From NCBI RefSeq assembly GCF_963665995.1, contig NZ_OY762512.1, positions 3,348,001 to 3,412,000 of the forward strand: a DNA stretch of 64,000 nt, written 5' to 3'. Each line of letters begins with the position of its first letter. Position 1 is the first letter of the stretch. Below, in pieces: positions 1 to 9,644 of the stretch. A program made the translations under genes and the position numbers. The notes below the pieces were generated by a model. That model had not been told where the DNA came from. It worked only from the letters and a program-made list of their open reading frames with translations, and made no database searches. The DNA is from Pleurocapsa sp. FMAR1. GTDB taxonomy: Bacteria > Cyanobacteriota > Cyanobacteriia > Cyanobacteriales > Xenococcaceae.

Positions 1-232
1 GAAATAATATTTCGTATGTTTGATTAACTTTTTACTTTGTAACTTTATGCTCTAAATATTAGGTGCTTGTCAGCTAATTGGCATCCGAAAGTCTACCTAA
101 TTTTAAACAAGAAATAAACTAACATTTAAAGTTAATCTCAGTATTTTTACATCTACAGCTAAGTATTTTTCCTTATTTTGAAAACATAGTTGTCAACTTA
201 ATAAAAATTACTTAAATAAAATTACTTAAAGC
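1..232. other. AT-rich intergenic stretch, no gene seen
   Basis: No coding frame of interest is visible. The only structure I see is a 13-base direct repeat, AAAATTACTTAAA, at 204-216 and again at 218-230 (period 14, twice seven), next to the end of the first minus-strand gene. Its meaning is unknown. Confidence 0.4.
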
Positions 233-421
233 TTATTCTTCATAATCGCTGTTAATTTGAACATCTAGAGTATCTTCATCAACATAAATATATAAAACGT
301 TGGGACGACAGCACACCTGGCAATCTTCGGTATAAGATTGCTGCATTCCCGCACTTAGATCGATGAAAGTACTATTAGACTCGCCACAAAAAGCGCAGAT
401 ATATTCAGAAGTAGTTTGCAT
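233..421 (-). CDS. CPxCG-motif cysteine-rich small protein
   Basis: A 62-residue acidic protein with two cysteine pairs, C-A-F-C-G near residue 9 and C-Q-V-C-C near residue 34, spaced as in a zinc ribbon. It matches the small bacterial CPxCG cysteine-rich family, whose role is unknown; metal binding is inferred from the cysteines. It lies 25 bp downstream of rsgA on the same strand and may be the last gene of the grpE-dnaK-dnaJ-tusA-rsgA transcript. The C-terminus is acidic (DTLDVQINSDYEE). Confidence 0.75.
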   Translation of the reverse strand: MQTTSEYICAFCGESNSTFIDLSAGMQQSYTEDCQVCCRPNVLYIYVDEDTLDVQINSDYEE

Positions 422-446
422 ATTGACCTAATTAATAATCACCTAG

Positions 447-1577
447 TTAATTCTCATCTTCTATTTCTTCTTGTAACTGTCGATCGTAAACATCCTGTAG
501 ATTTTGATGTTTCTTCTTGCGCGAGGTACGACGGTATTTCTTAGTTTGTAATTTTGGTTCGTAATAGCTTTTTCCTGCTCTTTTGACCTTTAGTTTTAGG
601 CTAGACTCTCGATCTGGCTGTTGATCTAAGATATCTTGACGAGCGATCGCCTTGTCTAAAAAATCAAGATAATATTCATAACGTTCCCAATCTCCTCTAA
701 CTGCACAGTTAGGTTCATCTCGGTGCAGACAATCACTAAACTGACAGCTTTTTGTATGTAGTCTAGCTCTGGCTTCGGGGAAATATTGAGCTAAATCTTG
801 GGGAAGGCAGTCTAAATCTGGCTGGTTGAAGCCTGGGCTATCTGCCAACAAACCACCCCCAGGAAGCTCAAATAACTCTACATGGCGGGTAGTATGACGA
901 CCTCGCTGTAGCTTGCCTGAGACTTCGCCAATCCTGAGATTAACAGAGGGGATTAAAGCATCAATTAAGCTTGATTTTCCGACACCACTTGGTCCTGCTA
1001 CCACGGTAATGATACCCTTTAAATGTTCTAATAACTCATTGATGCCAGACTGCTGCTGAACGCTAATATAGTTTGCTTGGTAACCCCATTGCTCAAGACG
1101 TTCCTGCCATTGTTGCTGCTGCAACTGGGTAATCAAATCGCATTTATTGAGACATAAGCATAAATTTAAAGCAGTAGATTCCGCTTTAACCAAAAAGCGA
1201 CTTAGCTGCCAGGGATCTAAAGTAGGTTCTTCAACCGCAAATACTAGTAAAATGCTATGGGCATTGGCAACAGGAGGACGCTGTAGTTCGGTGGTGCGAG
1301 GAATAACTTGAGAGATCGCTCCTCTAGCATCTTGCCAATCTGGTTCCTCGACGATAATGCGATCGCCAACCATCACTTTTTGCCCAATTTTTTTGAGCCG
1401 AGTCCGACGGGTACACAGCAAAAACCGAGCCATGTCATTATTTTCTAGCTTGACATGGTAAAAGTTAGCCTGAACAGCAACTACAGTGCCAATGATTTGA
1501 CGCTCGGTATCTATATACTGGCTTGAGCGATCGAGCTTAAGCTCAACTGCGCCGTTCAAATCTCCATCCTTCACCAT
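447..1577 (-). CDS. rsgA: Ribosome small subunit-dependent GTPase RsgA
   Basis: RsgA (YjeQ) is a circularly permuted GTPase that checks late maturation of the 30S subunit. The sequence shows an N-terminal OB-fold (about residues 25-90), then the permuted order of GTPase motifs: G4 NKCDL near 143, G1 GPSGVGKSS near 193, G3 DSPGF near 246, followed by the Cys/His zinc knuckle (CQFSDCLHRDEPNC). The tail is rich in Lys and Arg, plausible for rRNA contact. At 376 residues it is slightly longer than the family norm because of this tail. Its start overlaps the end of tusA by 7 bp, so the two are probably translationally coupled. Confidence 0.96.
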   Translation of the reverse strand: MVKDGDLNGAVELKLDRSSQYIDTERQIIGTVVAVQANFYHVKLENNDMARFLLCTRRTRLKKIGQKVMVGDRIIVEEPDWQDARGAISQVIPRTTELQRPPVANAHSILLVFAVEEPTLDPWQLSRFLVKAESTALNLCLCLNKCDLITQLQQQQWQERLEQWGYQANYISVQQQSGINELLEHLKGIITVVAGPSGVGKSSLIDALIPSVNLRIGEVSGKLQRGRHTTRHVELFELPGGGLLADSPGFNQPDLDCLPQDLAQYFPEARARLHTKSCQFSDCLHRDEPNCAVRGDWERYEYYLDFLDKAIARQDILDQQPDRESSLKLKVKRAGKSYYEPKLQTKKYRRTSRKKKHQNLQDVYDRQLQEEIEDEN

Positions 1578-1852
1578 TTTGTCGGACGACGAACTAGTAA
1601 CGAAAAAAAGCCCTGACGCTCATCAATAGCTTCTAAATGATAGCCTTCCATCTTTAGGCTGTCTGGAACTTGTTCAATCGGCTCACCAGAATCGAGCCAA
1701 ACTTCTAATAAAGAACCAGGGGACATTTGTTCTAAACGAAGCTTAGTTCGCACAAAATTAATCGGACAGGGAGTACCGCGCAAATCTAGATGAGCATCAG
1801 CCTCTTTGGAGGTAGCATTATCCGCACCTTTTGAAGAGTCAACAGGGTTCAT
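1571..1852 (-). CDS. TusA-family sulfurtransferase-like protein
   Basis: A 93-residue protein with the TusA/SirA fold signature: [16 protein letters not shown] near residue 24. TusA proteins pass sulfur as a persulfide on the Cys of this motif, in tRNA thiolation or cofactor pathways. The usual motif is Cys-Pro-x-Pro; here it reads Cys-Pro-Ile-Asn, so the second proline is absent. This is an N-terminally extended form (about 20 extra residues). It is sandwiched by overlaps (4 bp with dnaJ upstream, 7 bp with rsgA downstream) inside a chaperone-ribosome operon, so its role may not be classical tRNA 2-thiolation. Confidence 0.85.
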   Translation of the reverse strand: MNPVDSSKGADNATSKEADAHLDLRGTPCPINFVRTKLRLEQMSPGSLLEVWLDSGEPIEQVPDSLKMEGYHLEAIDERQGFFSLLVRRPTKW

Positions 1853-2985
1853 TTTTGAAATAAACCTCCCAAAAAGCCCTCTTTGTTACCTTTACCTGTA
1901 GCTTCACCTCTAACGGTGGCTAGCTTTTCTAATAGTTCCCTTTCTTCAGAGTTGAGCTTAGTTGGAATATCTATCTTGACTGTAATCAAGTGATTCCCTC
2001 TACTGACAGGATTACCTAGCTTAGGTACGCCTTTATTTTCTAGAGTCAGCACAGTATTAGGTTGAGTTCCTGCTGGAATAATTAATTCTTCTTTGCCATC
2101 AACAGTGTTTATATTTAAACTACAGCCCAAAATTGCCTGTAGATAGCTGATGGTAAGTTCTGACCTGATGTTAATTCCTTCTCTAGTAAACTCTTTGTCA
2201 GATTCAACAAACAAATATACGTATAGGTCACCTGGTGTACCGCTACGAACTCCAGCGTCTCCTTCCCCAGAAACTCTCAGGCGAGTTCCATTGTCCACGC
2301 CAGGGGGAATAGTAATTTTTAGCTTTTTAGTTTCTTGTTGCCGACCTGCACCATGACAAGTATTACATTTTTCCTCAATTACTTGTCCTGTGCCATTACA
2401 AGTAGTACAAGCTGCAACCTGAGCAAAACTACCAAAAGGAGTGCGAGTTGCACGACGTACCTGACCGCTACCGCCACAAGTACCACAGGTTTTAACGCCT
2501 GTACCTGGTTTAGCTCCCGTACCGTTGCAGGTGTTACATGATTCTAGATGAGGAATTTTTATTTGCTTTTCGCCACCAAAGACAGCCTCTCGGAAGTCCA
2601 GCTTTAAGTCTAGTCGTAGATCGTCTCCTCTTGCTGGGCCATTACGACGACGAGATTGACCTGGACTAGTACCAACGCCACCGCCAAATCCACTAAAGAT
2701 AGTTTCAAAGATATCGGCAAAACCGCCCATATCACCGTAATCGTATCCCGATGCCCCTGCTGCACCACCTACGCCAGCCTCGCCAAAGCGATCGTATCTG
2801 GCGCGAGTTTCAGGTTCAGAAAGAACCTCATAGGCGCGACTAATTTCTTTGAACTTTTCCTCTGCTCCCGATTCTTTGTTGACATCGGGATGATACTGGC
2901 GAGCCAGACGACGATAAGCACGCTTTAATTCATCTTTATCTACATCTTGGGATACGCCCAGAATTTGATAGTAGTCCCCTGCCAT
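1849..2985 (-). CDS. dnaJ: Chaperone protein DnaJ (type I Hsp40)
   Basis: DnaJ delivers unfolded clients to DnaK and stimulates its ATPase. Visible parts in order: J domain (residues 3-68) with the HPD triad at 32-34; a Gly/Phe-rich linker with FGGGVG; four zinc-binding repeats [32 protein letters not shown] between about 150 and 220; and the two C-terminal beta domains. At 378 residues it is a full-length type I protein. It lies 116 bp after dnaK on the same strand and its stop overlaps the start of tusA (ATGA). Confidence 0.97.
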   Translation of the reverse strand: MAGDYYQILGVSQDVDKDELKRAYRRLARQYHPDVNKESGAEEKFKEISRAYEVLSEPETRARYDRFGEAGVGGAAGASGYDYGDMGGFADIFETIFSGFGGGVGTSPGQSRRRNGPARGDDLRLDLKLDFREAVFGGEKQIKIPHLESCNTCNGTGAKPGTGVKTCGTCGGSGQVRRATRTPFGSFAQVAACTTCNGTGQVIEEKCNTCHGAGRQQETKKLKITIPPGVDNGTRLRVSGEGDAGVRSGTPGDLYVYLFVESDKEFTREGINIRSELTISYLQAILGCSLNINTVDGKEELIIPAGTQPNTVLTLENKGVPKLGNPVSRGNHLITVKIDIPTKLNSEERELLEKLATVRGEATGKGNKEGFLGGLFQK

Positions 2986-3101
2986 AAAATCTTAATTTTT
3001 TCCTATGGTTTGTTGATTGTACTTTAGCAAAATCAGCACTAGAAAACATAGTACGGTTACTACTAAGAGTTGTTTGTTCCAGCAAAACAATCTCAATTTA
3101 C

Positions 3102-5090
3102 TTAGTCAACTGCTTCATAATCATCATCATCAAGACCTAAACCAGCACCGCCTTCAATGTTGGCATCATTAGATACGTTAACTACTGCCTTGACGCTATT
3201 ATCTTGTGAAATACCCATTTCAGTTTTAGCATCAGCAAAATCATCATCATCAAATTTGAATGAATCATCTAAACCAGAATTCTTTTGTTGATAGACATCT
3301 GTTCCAACTTCTAATAAAGTTTGACGCAGGTTTTCTAAAATACTGCTGACATTTTTGATAGTTGTGTTGGGATTATTACAGGCTATCTTAAATTCTTCGC
3401 TAATTCTGGCAATTTTTGCCTTTAATTCATCACGGACTAGATCTCCTTGTTCGCTTAAAGTTGATTCGTAGTTATAGATAAGATTTTCAGCTTGATTTTT
3501 TAAGTTGACCAACTCAATATTGCGGCGGTCTTGTTCAGCATAATTATCTGCCTCTAGGCGCATTCGTTCAACTTCATTAGAACTTAAGCCTCCAGTATTG
3601 CTAATAGTAATACCTTGTTGCTTGCCCGTGCCTTTATCTTGCGCCCCAACCTGCAAAATTCCGTTAACGTCAATTTCAAAAGCAACTTCTATTTGAGGCA
3701 TTCCTCTCGGAGCAACAGGAATACCCGTTAGCAAGAATTTACCAAGGCTTTTATTATCTTTTGCCATGGCTCTTTCACCCTGAAGCACATGAATTTCGAC
3801 GCTTGTTTGACCATCAGCAGCAGTAGAAAAAACCTGAGATTTGCTTGTCGGTACGGTGGTATTTCTTTCGATAATTTTAGTAAAGACCTCCCCTAAAGTT
3901 TCAATCCCCAAAGAGAGAGGAGTAATGTCTAAAAGCAAAACATCTTCTATTTCTCCACCTAGCACTCCTGCTTGAATTGCAGCACCAGCAGCTACCGCCT
4001 CATCAGGGTTGACAGATCTATCAATCTGCATTCCCTCAAAGATGGTTTGAATTGCTTGTTGTACAGCGGGAATACGGGTTGAACCACCTACTAGGATAAT
4101 ACGATCTATCTCACTAGGCTCTGAATCTGCATCTTTGAGTGCCAGCCTAACAGGATCTAAAGTTTTTTGAATTAAATCTTTAGCTAATTCCTCAAATTTC
4201 GCCCGACTCAACTCCATTTCAATATGTTTTGGGCCAGTTTCATCTGCCGTGATAAATGGCAGATTTATTGAAGTTGTAGGCGCAACTGAAAGCTCAATTT
4301 TGGCTTTTTCCGCAGCTTCTCGCATTCGCTGTAGTGCCATTTTGTCAGTTCTTAGATCAATTTCTTCCTCAGCATAAAAAGTTTTGATCATCCAACGGAC
4401 AATAACATTATCAAAGTCATCTCCACCCAAATGATTGTTGCCCGAAGTTGCCTTGACCTCAAAAACACCATTTCCCAGTTGCAGAATGGAAACATCAAAA
4501 GTACCGCCACCCAAGTCAAAGACTAAGATGTTTTCTTCTCGGTCTTGTTTATCTAGACCATAAGCCAATGCTGCTGCCGTTGGTTCATTAACAATGCGCA
4601 AAACATCTAAGCCAGCGATAGTTCCTGCGTCCTTTGTTGCCTGTCTTTGAGCATCTGTAAAGTAAGCTGGAACAGTAATAACTACCTCAGTTACGGGTTC
4701 TCCCAGAAAACTTTCGGCATCTGTTTTTAATTTCTGCAAAATCATAGCCGAAATTTCTTGGGGAGTATACTGATGATTGTTAATTTGAACATCAACAGTA
4801 CCATCTCGACCAGAAATACATTTGTATGGAGTACGCGATCGCTCTTCTTCTGTATCTTCCCAGCGACGACCAATAAAACGCTTAATACTGTGAACAGTAT
4901 TTTTAGCATTAGTAACTGATTGTCTTTTAGCTAGTTGACCAACTAAACGAGTGTCACCTTTAGCAAATGCCACCATACTCGGTGTTGTTCGCGCACCTTC
5001 TGAGTTGGCAATTATTACAGGCTTTCCTCCTTCAAGCACAGCAACGCAACTGTTGGTAGTTCCAAGGTCAATACCGATAACTTTTGCCAT
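3102..5090 (-). CDS. dnaK: Molecular chaperone DnaK (Hsp70)
   Basis: ATP-driven chaperone, partner of DnaJ and GrpE. The nucleotide-binding domain shows GIDLGTTNS at the N-terminus, [10 protein letters not shown] near residue 200 and VGGSTRIP near 345; the substrate-binding domain and helical lid follow. The protein is 662 residues, with an acidic tail ([21 protein letters not shown]). Cyanobacteria carry several dnaK paralogues; adjacency to grpE resembles the Synechocystis grpE-dnaK1 pair, but I cannot assign the paralogue from this window. A 7-bp hairpin lies between grpE and this gene. No CIRCE element is visible upstream. Confidence 0.96.
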   Translation of the reverse strand: MAKVIGIDLGTTNSCVAVLEGGKPVIIANSEGARTTPSMVAFAKGDTRLVGQLAKRQSVTNAKNTVHSIKRFIGRRWEDTEEERSRTPYKCISGRDGTVDVQINNHQYTPQEISAMILQKLKTDAESFLGEPVTEVVITVPAYFTDAQRQATKDAGTIAGLDVLRIVNEPTAAALAYGLDKQDREENILVFDLGGGTFDVSILQLGNGVFEVKATSGNNHLGGDDFDNVIVRWMIKTFYAEEEIDLRTDKMALQRMREAAEKAKIELSVAPTTSINLPFITADETGPKHIEMELSRAKFEELAKDLIQKTLDPVRLALKDADSEPSEIDRIILVGGSTRIPAVQQAIQTIFEGMQIDRSVNPDEAVAAGAAIQAGVLGGEIEDVLLLDITPLSLGIETLGEVFTKIIERNTTVPTSKSQVFSTAADGQTSVEIHVLQGERAMAKDNKSLGKFLLTGIPVAPRGMPQIEVAFEIDVNGILQVGAQDKGTGKQQGITISNTGGLSSNEVERMRLEADNYAEQDRRNIELVNLKNQAENLIYNYESTLSEQGDLVRDELKAKIARISEEFKIACNNPNTTIKNVSSILENLRQTLLEVGTDVYQQKNSGLDDSFKFDDDDFADAKTEMGISQDNSVKAVVNVSNDANIEGGAGLGLDDDDYEAVD

Positions 5091-5156
5091 AGTGCTTAGG
5101 CAGTAACTTTCTTTCTATAGGGTTATCAGAAGTTAACAGCAAATTAGAAAGCAGTG

Positions 5157-5176
5157 TCGGCATTTCCCTATGCCGA
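5157..5176. repeat. Hairpin in the grpE-dnaK spacer
   Basis: Perfect inverted repeat TCGGCAT / ATGCCGA with a 6-base loop, in the 153-bp spacer between grpE and dnaK. No uridine run follows on the minus strand, so it is not a standard terminator. It could tune readthrough or mRNA stability between the genes, as inference only. Confidence 0.45.
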
Positions 5177-5243
5177 AGCTACTTATCCTAAGCCTACGTC
5201 TAAAATTTTAAAATACTTAAAATATTTGGTATTCTAAAATTTC

Positions 5244-5987
5244 TTAGCCGTTGTTTTCCTGTTCTTCTGTATTTTTCTCTTCCGAAGTTATCACAGGATC
5301 TTTAGGAACAGCAACTTTAACCATGGCATGACGTAAAATTGTATCCCCCAGAACATATCCTCGCATCAACTGCTCCATAACAGTTCCTTCTGGATACTCA
5401 TCGGTTTGCTCGCGCAACATTGCTTCATGAAAATTGGGATCAAATTCTTTTCCTTCAGGACGCATTGCCGATACACCCATTTTTTTGAGGCATTCTACTA
5501 AGGTCTTATAAACGCCTTGATAGCTGGTATGAATCGCCTTTTCACCGTCAGTTTCTGGCTTAAGTTGAGTTCTGGCACGTTCAAAATTATCGACTACTGG
5601 AAGTAACTCAGTAATTACATTTTTTTTTGCCTGTATTTCTAAAATTTCTTTTTCATTGATGGTTCGTCGGCGAAAATTCTCGAAATCAGCAGCTAATCGA
5701 GCGTATTGCGCTTTTGTTAGTTCTGCCTGTTGGCTTTTCTCATCTAAAAGATTTTTAAGATTGGCATTTTCTTGTTGAAAAGCAGCAAATATCTCTGCCT
5801 GCTCTTCAGAAAATTGTTTTTCTGGTTCTAAATTGACCTCTATAGACTCTACAGTTTCAACAGTGGACTCTACAGAATTTTTCTCAATAGATTCTGGAGC
5901 AGCGTTGAAAGTATCTGCTGGGGTGTCTGAAATCGTTACTTCAAGGTTTTGGTTAATTGTTTCTGGTTGCTTCTGCTCTTCAGTCAT
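5244..5987 (-). CDS. grpE: Nucleotide exchange factor GrpE
   Basis: GrpE releases ADP from DnaK. The 247-residue protein has a long acidic, Glu/Thr-rich N-terminal segment (about residues 1-75), a coiled-coil dimerisation helix (about 75-125, with FENFRRRT), then the conserved beta domain with GVSAMRPEGKEFDPNFHEAM near 170 and the GYxLxxxxLRHAMVKV end near 215. The extended acidic N-terminus is usual in cyanobacteria. It is the first gene of the minus-strand chaperone operon and is divergent from pilB. Confidence 0.96.
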   Translation of the reverse strand: MTEEQKQPETINQNLEVTISDTPADTFNAAPESIEKNSVESTVETVESIEVNLEPEKQFSEEQAEIFAAFQQENANLKNLLDEKSQQAELTKAQYARLAADFENFRRRTINEKEILEIQAKKNVITELLPVVDNFERARTQLKPETDGEKAIHTSYQGVYKTLVECLKKMGVSAMRPEGKEFDPNFHEAMLREQTDEYPEGTVMEQLMRGYVLGDTILRHAMVKVAVPKDPVITSEEKNTEEQENNG

Positions 5988-6290
5988 AGGAATGTTTATT
6001 TCTCCATATACAAAATATAGGATATTGCATTCTTTAGGGAAACTAATAGTTTTTAGGGAAATTTAGGGAACTTCTTAGTAATCGTTTTGCTTCATAAGCG
6101 ATCGCACCTAAGATCATTTTCTTTGATTCACGTTAGCTCAAGCCCTATGAACAGAATAACGCAGCTTAAAAGTAATAACTAAAAAAATCTGTAAATCAGC
6201 TAGCAAAGTTATGTTTTGTCAAGGTGAGTTGAAATTTTAATAAAACTTTGGGGAACACTAGATAACGTGACTAAGATCTTTTTACATTCT
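5988..6290. promoter_or_regulatory. Divergent spacer between grpE and pilB
   Basis: About 300 bp that must carry the promoters of the chaperone operon (minus) and the pilus genes (plus). I see the repeated string TTTAGGGAAA/TTTAGGGAA (6053-6070), an AT-rich stretch and one GCGATCGC, but no CIRCE inverted repeat and no clear consensus promoter I would defend. Confidence 0.35.
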
Positions 6291-8297
6291 ATGGCTTATT
6301 CTTCCTCTTCTAAAAAAACTAGGGCGATCGCTTTACGTAACAATCTATCTCCTTTTGGAAACCAATTGGTTCAAAAAGGATTTATTGATGGTAACGAAAT
6401 GCAGAAGGCTTTAGCTGAAAGTCGCAAAACTGGTCGTTCCTTGGTAGATATCCTCGAATCATCTACAGGTAAACAATTACCACCAGATTTATTACGCCAG
6501 TATAAGAGACACCATTTATTTGAACTCAAGGTTTTGTTTGGCGTAGAGTCGGCAGATCTAGAGTTAGAAACAGACCAGCTTAACAATAATCAAATGGGGG
6601 AATTAATCAATTCTTTAATTTCCTTGGATATTTGCCGTCGTTATCGATTGATCCCCATCAGAAAAGAAGAAGAACCAGCGACACTCGTGGTAGCAATGGT
6701 TGACCCTGAAAACTTGGAGGCTCAGGACGATCTCAACCGTATTCTTCGACCCAAAAAAATTAATGTTAAACGATTAGTTATTACCCAAGCTGACTATCAG
6801 CAGTTAATCGATCAATTTTTAGACGAGCAGGTTAAAAAAGAAACCGCCAAGAAAAAAGAAGTTAACGTTGATGTTTCTTTAGAATTAGACAATTTTGAGT
6901 TTAATTTGGAAGATGCAGAGGACGAGCTTGCTGATGATTTGGGTGCTGCTAATGAGGCACAGGCAGCACCGATCATTACTCTAGTTAATAAAATTCTGGC
7001 AAAAGCATTACAAGAAGGAGTTTCTGATATTCACATCGAACCCCAAGAAGAAAGTCTGAAAATCCGTTATCGCAAGGACAGCGTTTTGCAGCAGCCTTTT
7101 GATAAGATGCCGAAAAAGATTATTCCTGCGGTAGTAGCTCGCTTCAAGATTATGGCAGAGTTAGACATTGCCGAAAAACGCTTGCCCCAGGATGGCAAGA
7201 TTCGCCGTATGTTCCAGGGTCGAAAAGTAGATTTTCGGGTTAATACCTTGCCCAGTCGCTACGGAGAAAAGGTAGTACTCAGGATTTTAGATAACACAGC
7301 TACTCAGCTAGGTCTTGATAAGCTGATTTCTCATGAGCCTACTTTAGAAATAGTTCGGGACATGGCAAAACGTCCCTTTGGTTTAATTCTGGTAACAGGA
7401 CCTACTGGTTCGGGTAAATCTACAAGTCTTTACTCCGTTTTAGCAGAAAGAAATAGTCCTGACGTTAACATTTGTACTGCTGAAGATCCGATTGAATACT
7501 CCCTAGATGGGATTACTCAAGTACAGGTAATACGGGAAAAAGGCATGAACTTTGCCTCAATTCTGCGGGCTTTTTTAAGACAAGATCCTGACGTTATCTT
7601 AGTCGGTGAGACTAGAGACTCAGAAACCGCTAAAACGGCGATTGAAGCTGCCCTCACGGGTCACCTGGTATTAACTACACTACACACCAATGATGCTGCT
7701 GGTGCGATCGCTCGTCTCGATGAAATGGGGGTAGAGCCATTTATGATCTCTGGAGCATTGCTAGGAGTATTAGCTCAAAGACTAATGCGTAAAGTCTGTA
7801 GCGAATGTCGTATAGCCTATAATCCGACGCGCGCCGAGTTATCTAGATTTGGATTATCCGCAGCCGCAGAAGAGGAAGTTACGTTTTTCAAAGCCAATAA
7901 GCTGGATGTAGAACAGATGTCTAAGGCAAAAGCCAATGGCAGCATCTGTCCTAAATGTTCTGGGGTGGGATATAAGGGCAGAATTGGTGTTTACGAAGTC
8001 ATGAAAAATTCCGAAAGATTGGAAAGCTTAATTAACCAAGGAGCAAACACCGATCGCCTTAAAGAAGTAGCAATCGAAGAAGGGATGATTACCATCCTGG
8101 CATACAGCTTAAATCTAGTCAAAGAAGGTCAAACCACCCTCGAAGAAGTAGAGCGGGTCACATTTAGCGATTCTAGCGTGGAAGCGGAGCGCAAGTCCAA
8201 GCAAAAAAGTAGCCTGACTTGTCGTACCTGTAGTGCCGAGCTACAGCCTGAGTGGTTGGATTGTCCTTATTGTATGACCCCTCGCTTTAGCAAATAA
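6291..8297 (+). CDS. pilB: Type IV pilus assembly ATPase PilB
   Basis: Hexameric extension motor of type IV pili; in cyanobacteria needed for twitching and DNA uptake. It shows an N-terminal MshEN/GSPII_E domain, Walker A GPTGSGKST near residue 370, the Asp box AEDPIEY, Walker B with DPDVILVGETRD, and the zinc-binding CSEC/CPKC pairs. A further zinc ribbon, CRTC followed by CPYC, closes the C-terminus. I chose ATG 6291 (MAYSSSS), because related proteins begin with a short Ser-rich leader. A GTG at 6267 is in frame and preceded by GGGGAA, so an 8-residue longer form is possible. First gene of pilB-pilT-pilC. Confidence 0.95.
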   Translation: MAYSSSSKKTRAIALRNNLSPFGNQLVQKGFIDGNEMQKALAESRKTGRSLVDILESSTGKQLPPDLLRQYKRHHLFELKVLFGVESADLELETDQLNNNQMGELINSLISLDICRRYRLIPIRKEEEPATLVVAMVDPENLEAQDDLNRILRPKKINVKRLVITQADYQQLIDQFLDEQVKKETAKKKEVNVDVSLELDNFEFNLEDAEDELADDLGAANEAQAAPIITLVNKILAKALQEGVSDIHIEPQEESLKIRYRKDSVLQQPFDKMPKKIIPAVVARFKIMAELDIAEKRLPQDGKIRRMFQGRKVDFRVNTLPSRYGEKVVLRILDNTATQLGLDKLISHEPTLEIVRDMAKRPFGLILVTGPTGSGKSTSLYSVLAERNSPDVNICTAEDPIEYSLDGITQVQVIREKGMNFASILRAFLRQDPDVILVGETRDSETAKTAIEAALTGHLVLTTLHTNDAAGAIARLDEMGVEPFMISGALLGVLAQRLMRKVCSECRIAYNPTRAELSRFGLSAAAEEEVTFFKANKLDVEQMSKAKANGSICPKCSGVGYKGRIGVYEVMKNSERLESLINQGANTDRLKEVAIEEGMITILAYSLNLVKEGQTTLEEVERVTFSDSSVEAERKSKQKSSLTCRTCSAELQPEWLDCPYCMTPRFSK

Positions 8298-8306
8298 CCA
8301 GCCAGC

Positions 8307-8324
8307 CAGAGAATAAATTCTCTG
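8307..8324. repeat. Short palindrome between pilB and pilT
   Basis: CAGAGAAT-AA-ATTCTCTG, a perfect 8-bp inverted repeat 10 bases after the pilB stop. No uridine run follows. It could be a weak intercistronic hairpin. Confidence 0.35.
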
Positions 8325-8371
8325 TCTGAAAAGGTTCGCATTTTAAATTATGACTTTAGGAGAAAAGAATT

Positions 8372-9481
8372 ATGGATTTAATGATTGAAGACTTGATGGA
8401 GCAACTGGTAGAAATGGGTGGCTCAGATATGCACGTTCAGGCTAGTGCGCCAGTCTATTTTCGGATCAGTGGCAAATTAACCCCTATTGGCGAAAATCTT
8501 AATCCTCAAGAGTGCCAAAGATTGATTTTTAGTATGCTCAACAACAACCAAAGAAAGGAATTGGAGCAGCACTGGGAATTAGATTGTTCTTACGGTGTCA
8601 AAGGACTGGCTCGTTTTCGGGTCAATGTTTACAAAGAGCGAGGCTCTTATGCAGCTTGTTTACGGGCATTATCTTCTAAAATCCCTAACTTCGATCAGTT
8701 GGGTTTACCTGATGTAATTAGACGAACTACCGAAAGACCAAGGGGACTTGTCTTGGTAACTGGACCAACAGGCTCAGGCAAAACTACCACCCTGGCAGCG
8801 ATGCTCGATTTAATCAACCGTACCAGAGGTGAGCATATCCTAACGGTAGAAGACCCGATTGAATATGTCTTTGATAACGTTAAAAGCTTATTCCACCAGC
8901 GACAGAAGGGAGAAGATACCAAAAGCTTTGCTAACGCCTTAAAAGCAGCACTACGGGAAGATCCAGACATCATTCTGGTAGGAGAGATGCGGGATTTGGA
9001 AACAATTTCTCTGGCAATCTCCGCAGCCGAAACAGGTCACCTAGTATTTGGCACTCTGCATACTAACTCTGCTTCAGGAACAGTCGATCGGATAATTGAT
9101 GTTTTTCCCGCAGGTCAACAGGCACAAATTCGCGCCATGCTGTCTAACTCCTTAATTGCTGTATTTAGTCAAACCCTAGTTAAAAAGAAAAGTCCTAAGC
9201 CTGGCGAGTTTGGAAGAGTCATGGCACAGGAAATCATGATCGTCACTCCAGCGATCGCCAATTTAATCCGCGAAGGAAAAGCAGCAATGGTCTATTCTGC
9301 CATTCAAACAGGAGCAAAAATGGAGATGCAAACTATGGAACAAGCTTTAGCTGAGCTTGTTAAAAAAGGCATCGTCAGTATGGAAGAAGGAATAGCAAAA
9401 AGTTCTCGACCCGATGAGCTACAGCGTCTTACAGGTGCTGTAGCGGGCATGGGGATGGCAGCAAATGCCAAGCGTCATTAA
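8372..9481 (+). CDS. pilT: Twitching motility / pilus retraction ATPase PilT
   Basis: PilT powers pilus depolymerisation, giving retraction, twitching and DNA uptake. The 369-residue protein has the family length. It shows an N-terminal PAS-like domain beginning at GGSDMHV, Walker A GPTGSGKTT near 131, Asp box VEDPIEYVF, Walker B DIILVGEMRD, a His box TGHLVFGTLHT, and the retraction-type element LIREGKA near 305. A good ribosome site, AGGAG, lies about 10 bases before ATG 8372. It sits 74 bp after pilB, in the conserved cyanobacterial order. Confidence 0.96.
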   Translation: MDLMIEDLMEQLVEMGGSDMHVQASAPVYFRISGKLTPIGENLNPQECQRLIFSMLNNNQRKELEQHWELDCSYGVKGLARFRVNVYKERGSYAACLRALSSKIPNFDQLGLPDVIRRTTERPRGLVLVTGPTGSGKTTTLAAMLDLINRTRGEHILTVEDPIEYVFDNVKSLFHQRQKGEDTKSFANALKAALREDPDIILVGEMRDLETISLAISAAETGHLVFGTLHTNSASGTVDRIIDVFPAGQQAQIRAMLSNSLIAVFSQTLVKKKSPKPGEFGRVMAQEIMIVTPAIANLIREGKAAMVYSAIQTGAKMEMQTMEQALAELVKKGIVSMEEGIAKSSRPDELQRLTGAVAGMGMAANAKRH

Positions 9482-9550
9482 TTGCTCCTCAACCACGGCA
9501 TCTAATCAGCGTCGGCTAAGTATTTTTAAGACAAAGTAAGGCTGACCAAC

Positions 9551-9591
9551 GGTCACGCAAACCTCGTCGTCTTACGGCGGGGAAGGTGACC
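9551..9591. repeat. Strong two-part hairpin between pilT and pilC
   Basis: The outer stem GGTCAC (9551-9556) pairs with GTGACC (9586-9591). The inner stem CCTCGTCG (9562-9569) pairs with CGGCGGGG (9575-9582), all eight pairs counting two G-U, around a TCTTA loop. It lies in the 163-bp pilT-pilC gap and is GC-rich against an AT-rich background. It may be a dispersed-repeat insertion or an RNA element separating pilC expression from pilBT. No uridine tract follows directly. Confidence 0.6.
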
Positions 9592-9644
9592 TAAATTATT
9601 TAACCAACTATTTTTCTATTAGCAATTTAATTATTAATTTATCT

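Noticed and set aside
2150-2928. Plus-strand frames across dnaJ (68-90 codons)
   Set aside because: They are antisense shadows of the conserved zinc-finger and J-domain coding sequence with Cys/Thr/Ser-rich composition.
5988-6266. CIRCE element controlling the grpE-dnaK-dnaJ operon
   Set aside because: No TTAGCACTC-N9-GAGTGCTAA or near match is visible upstream of grpE.
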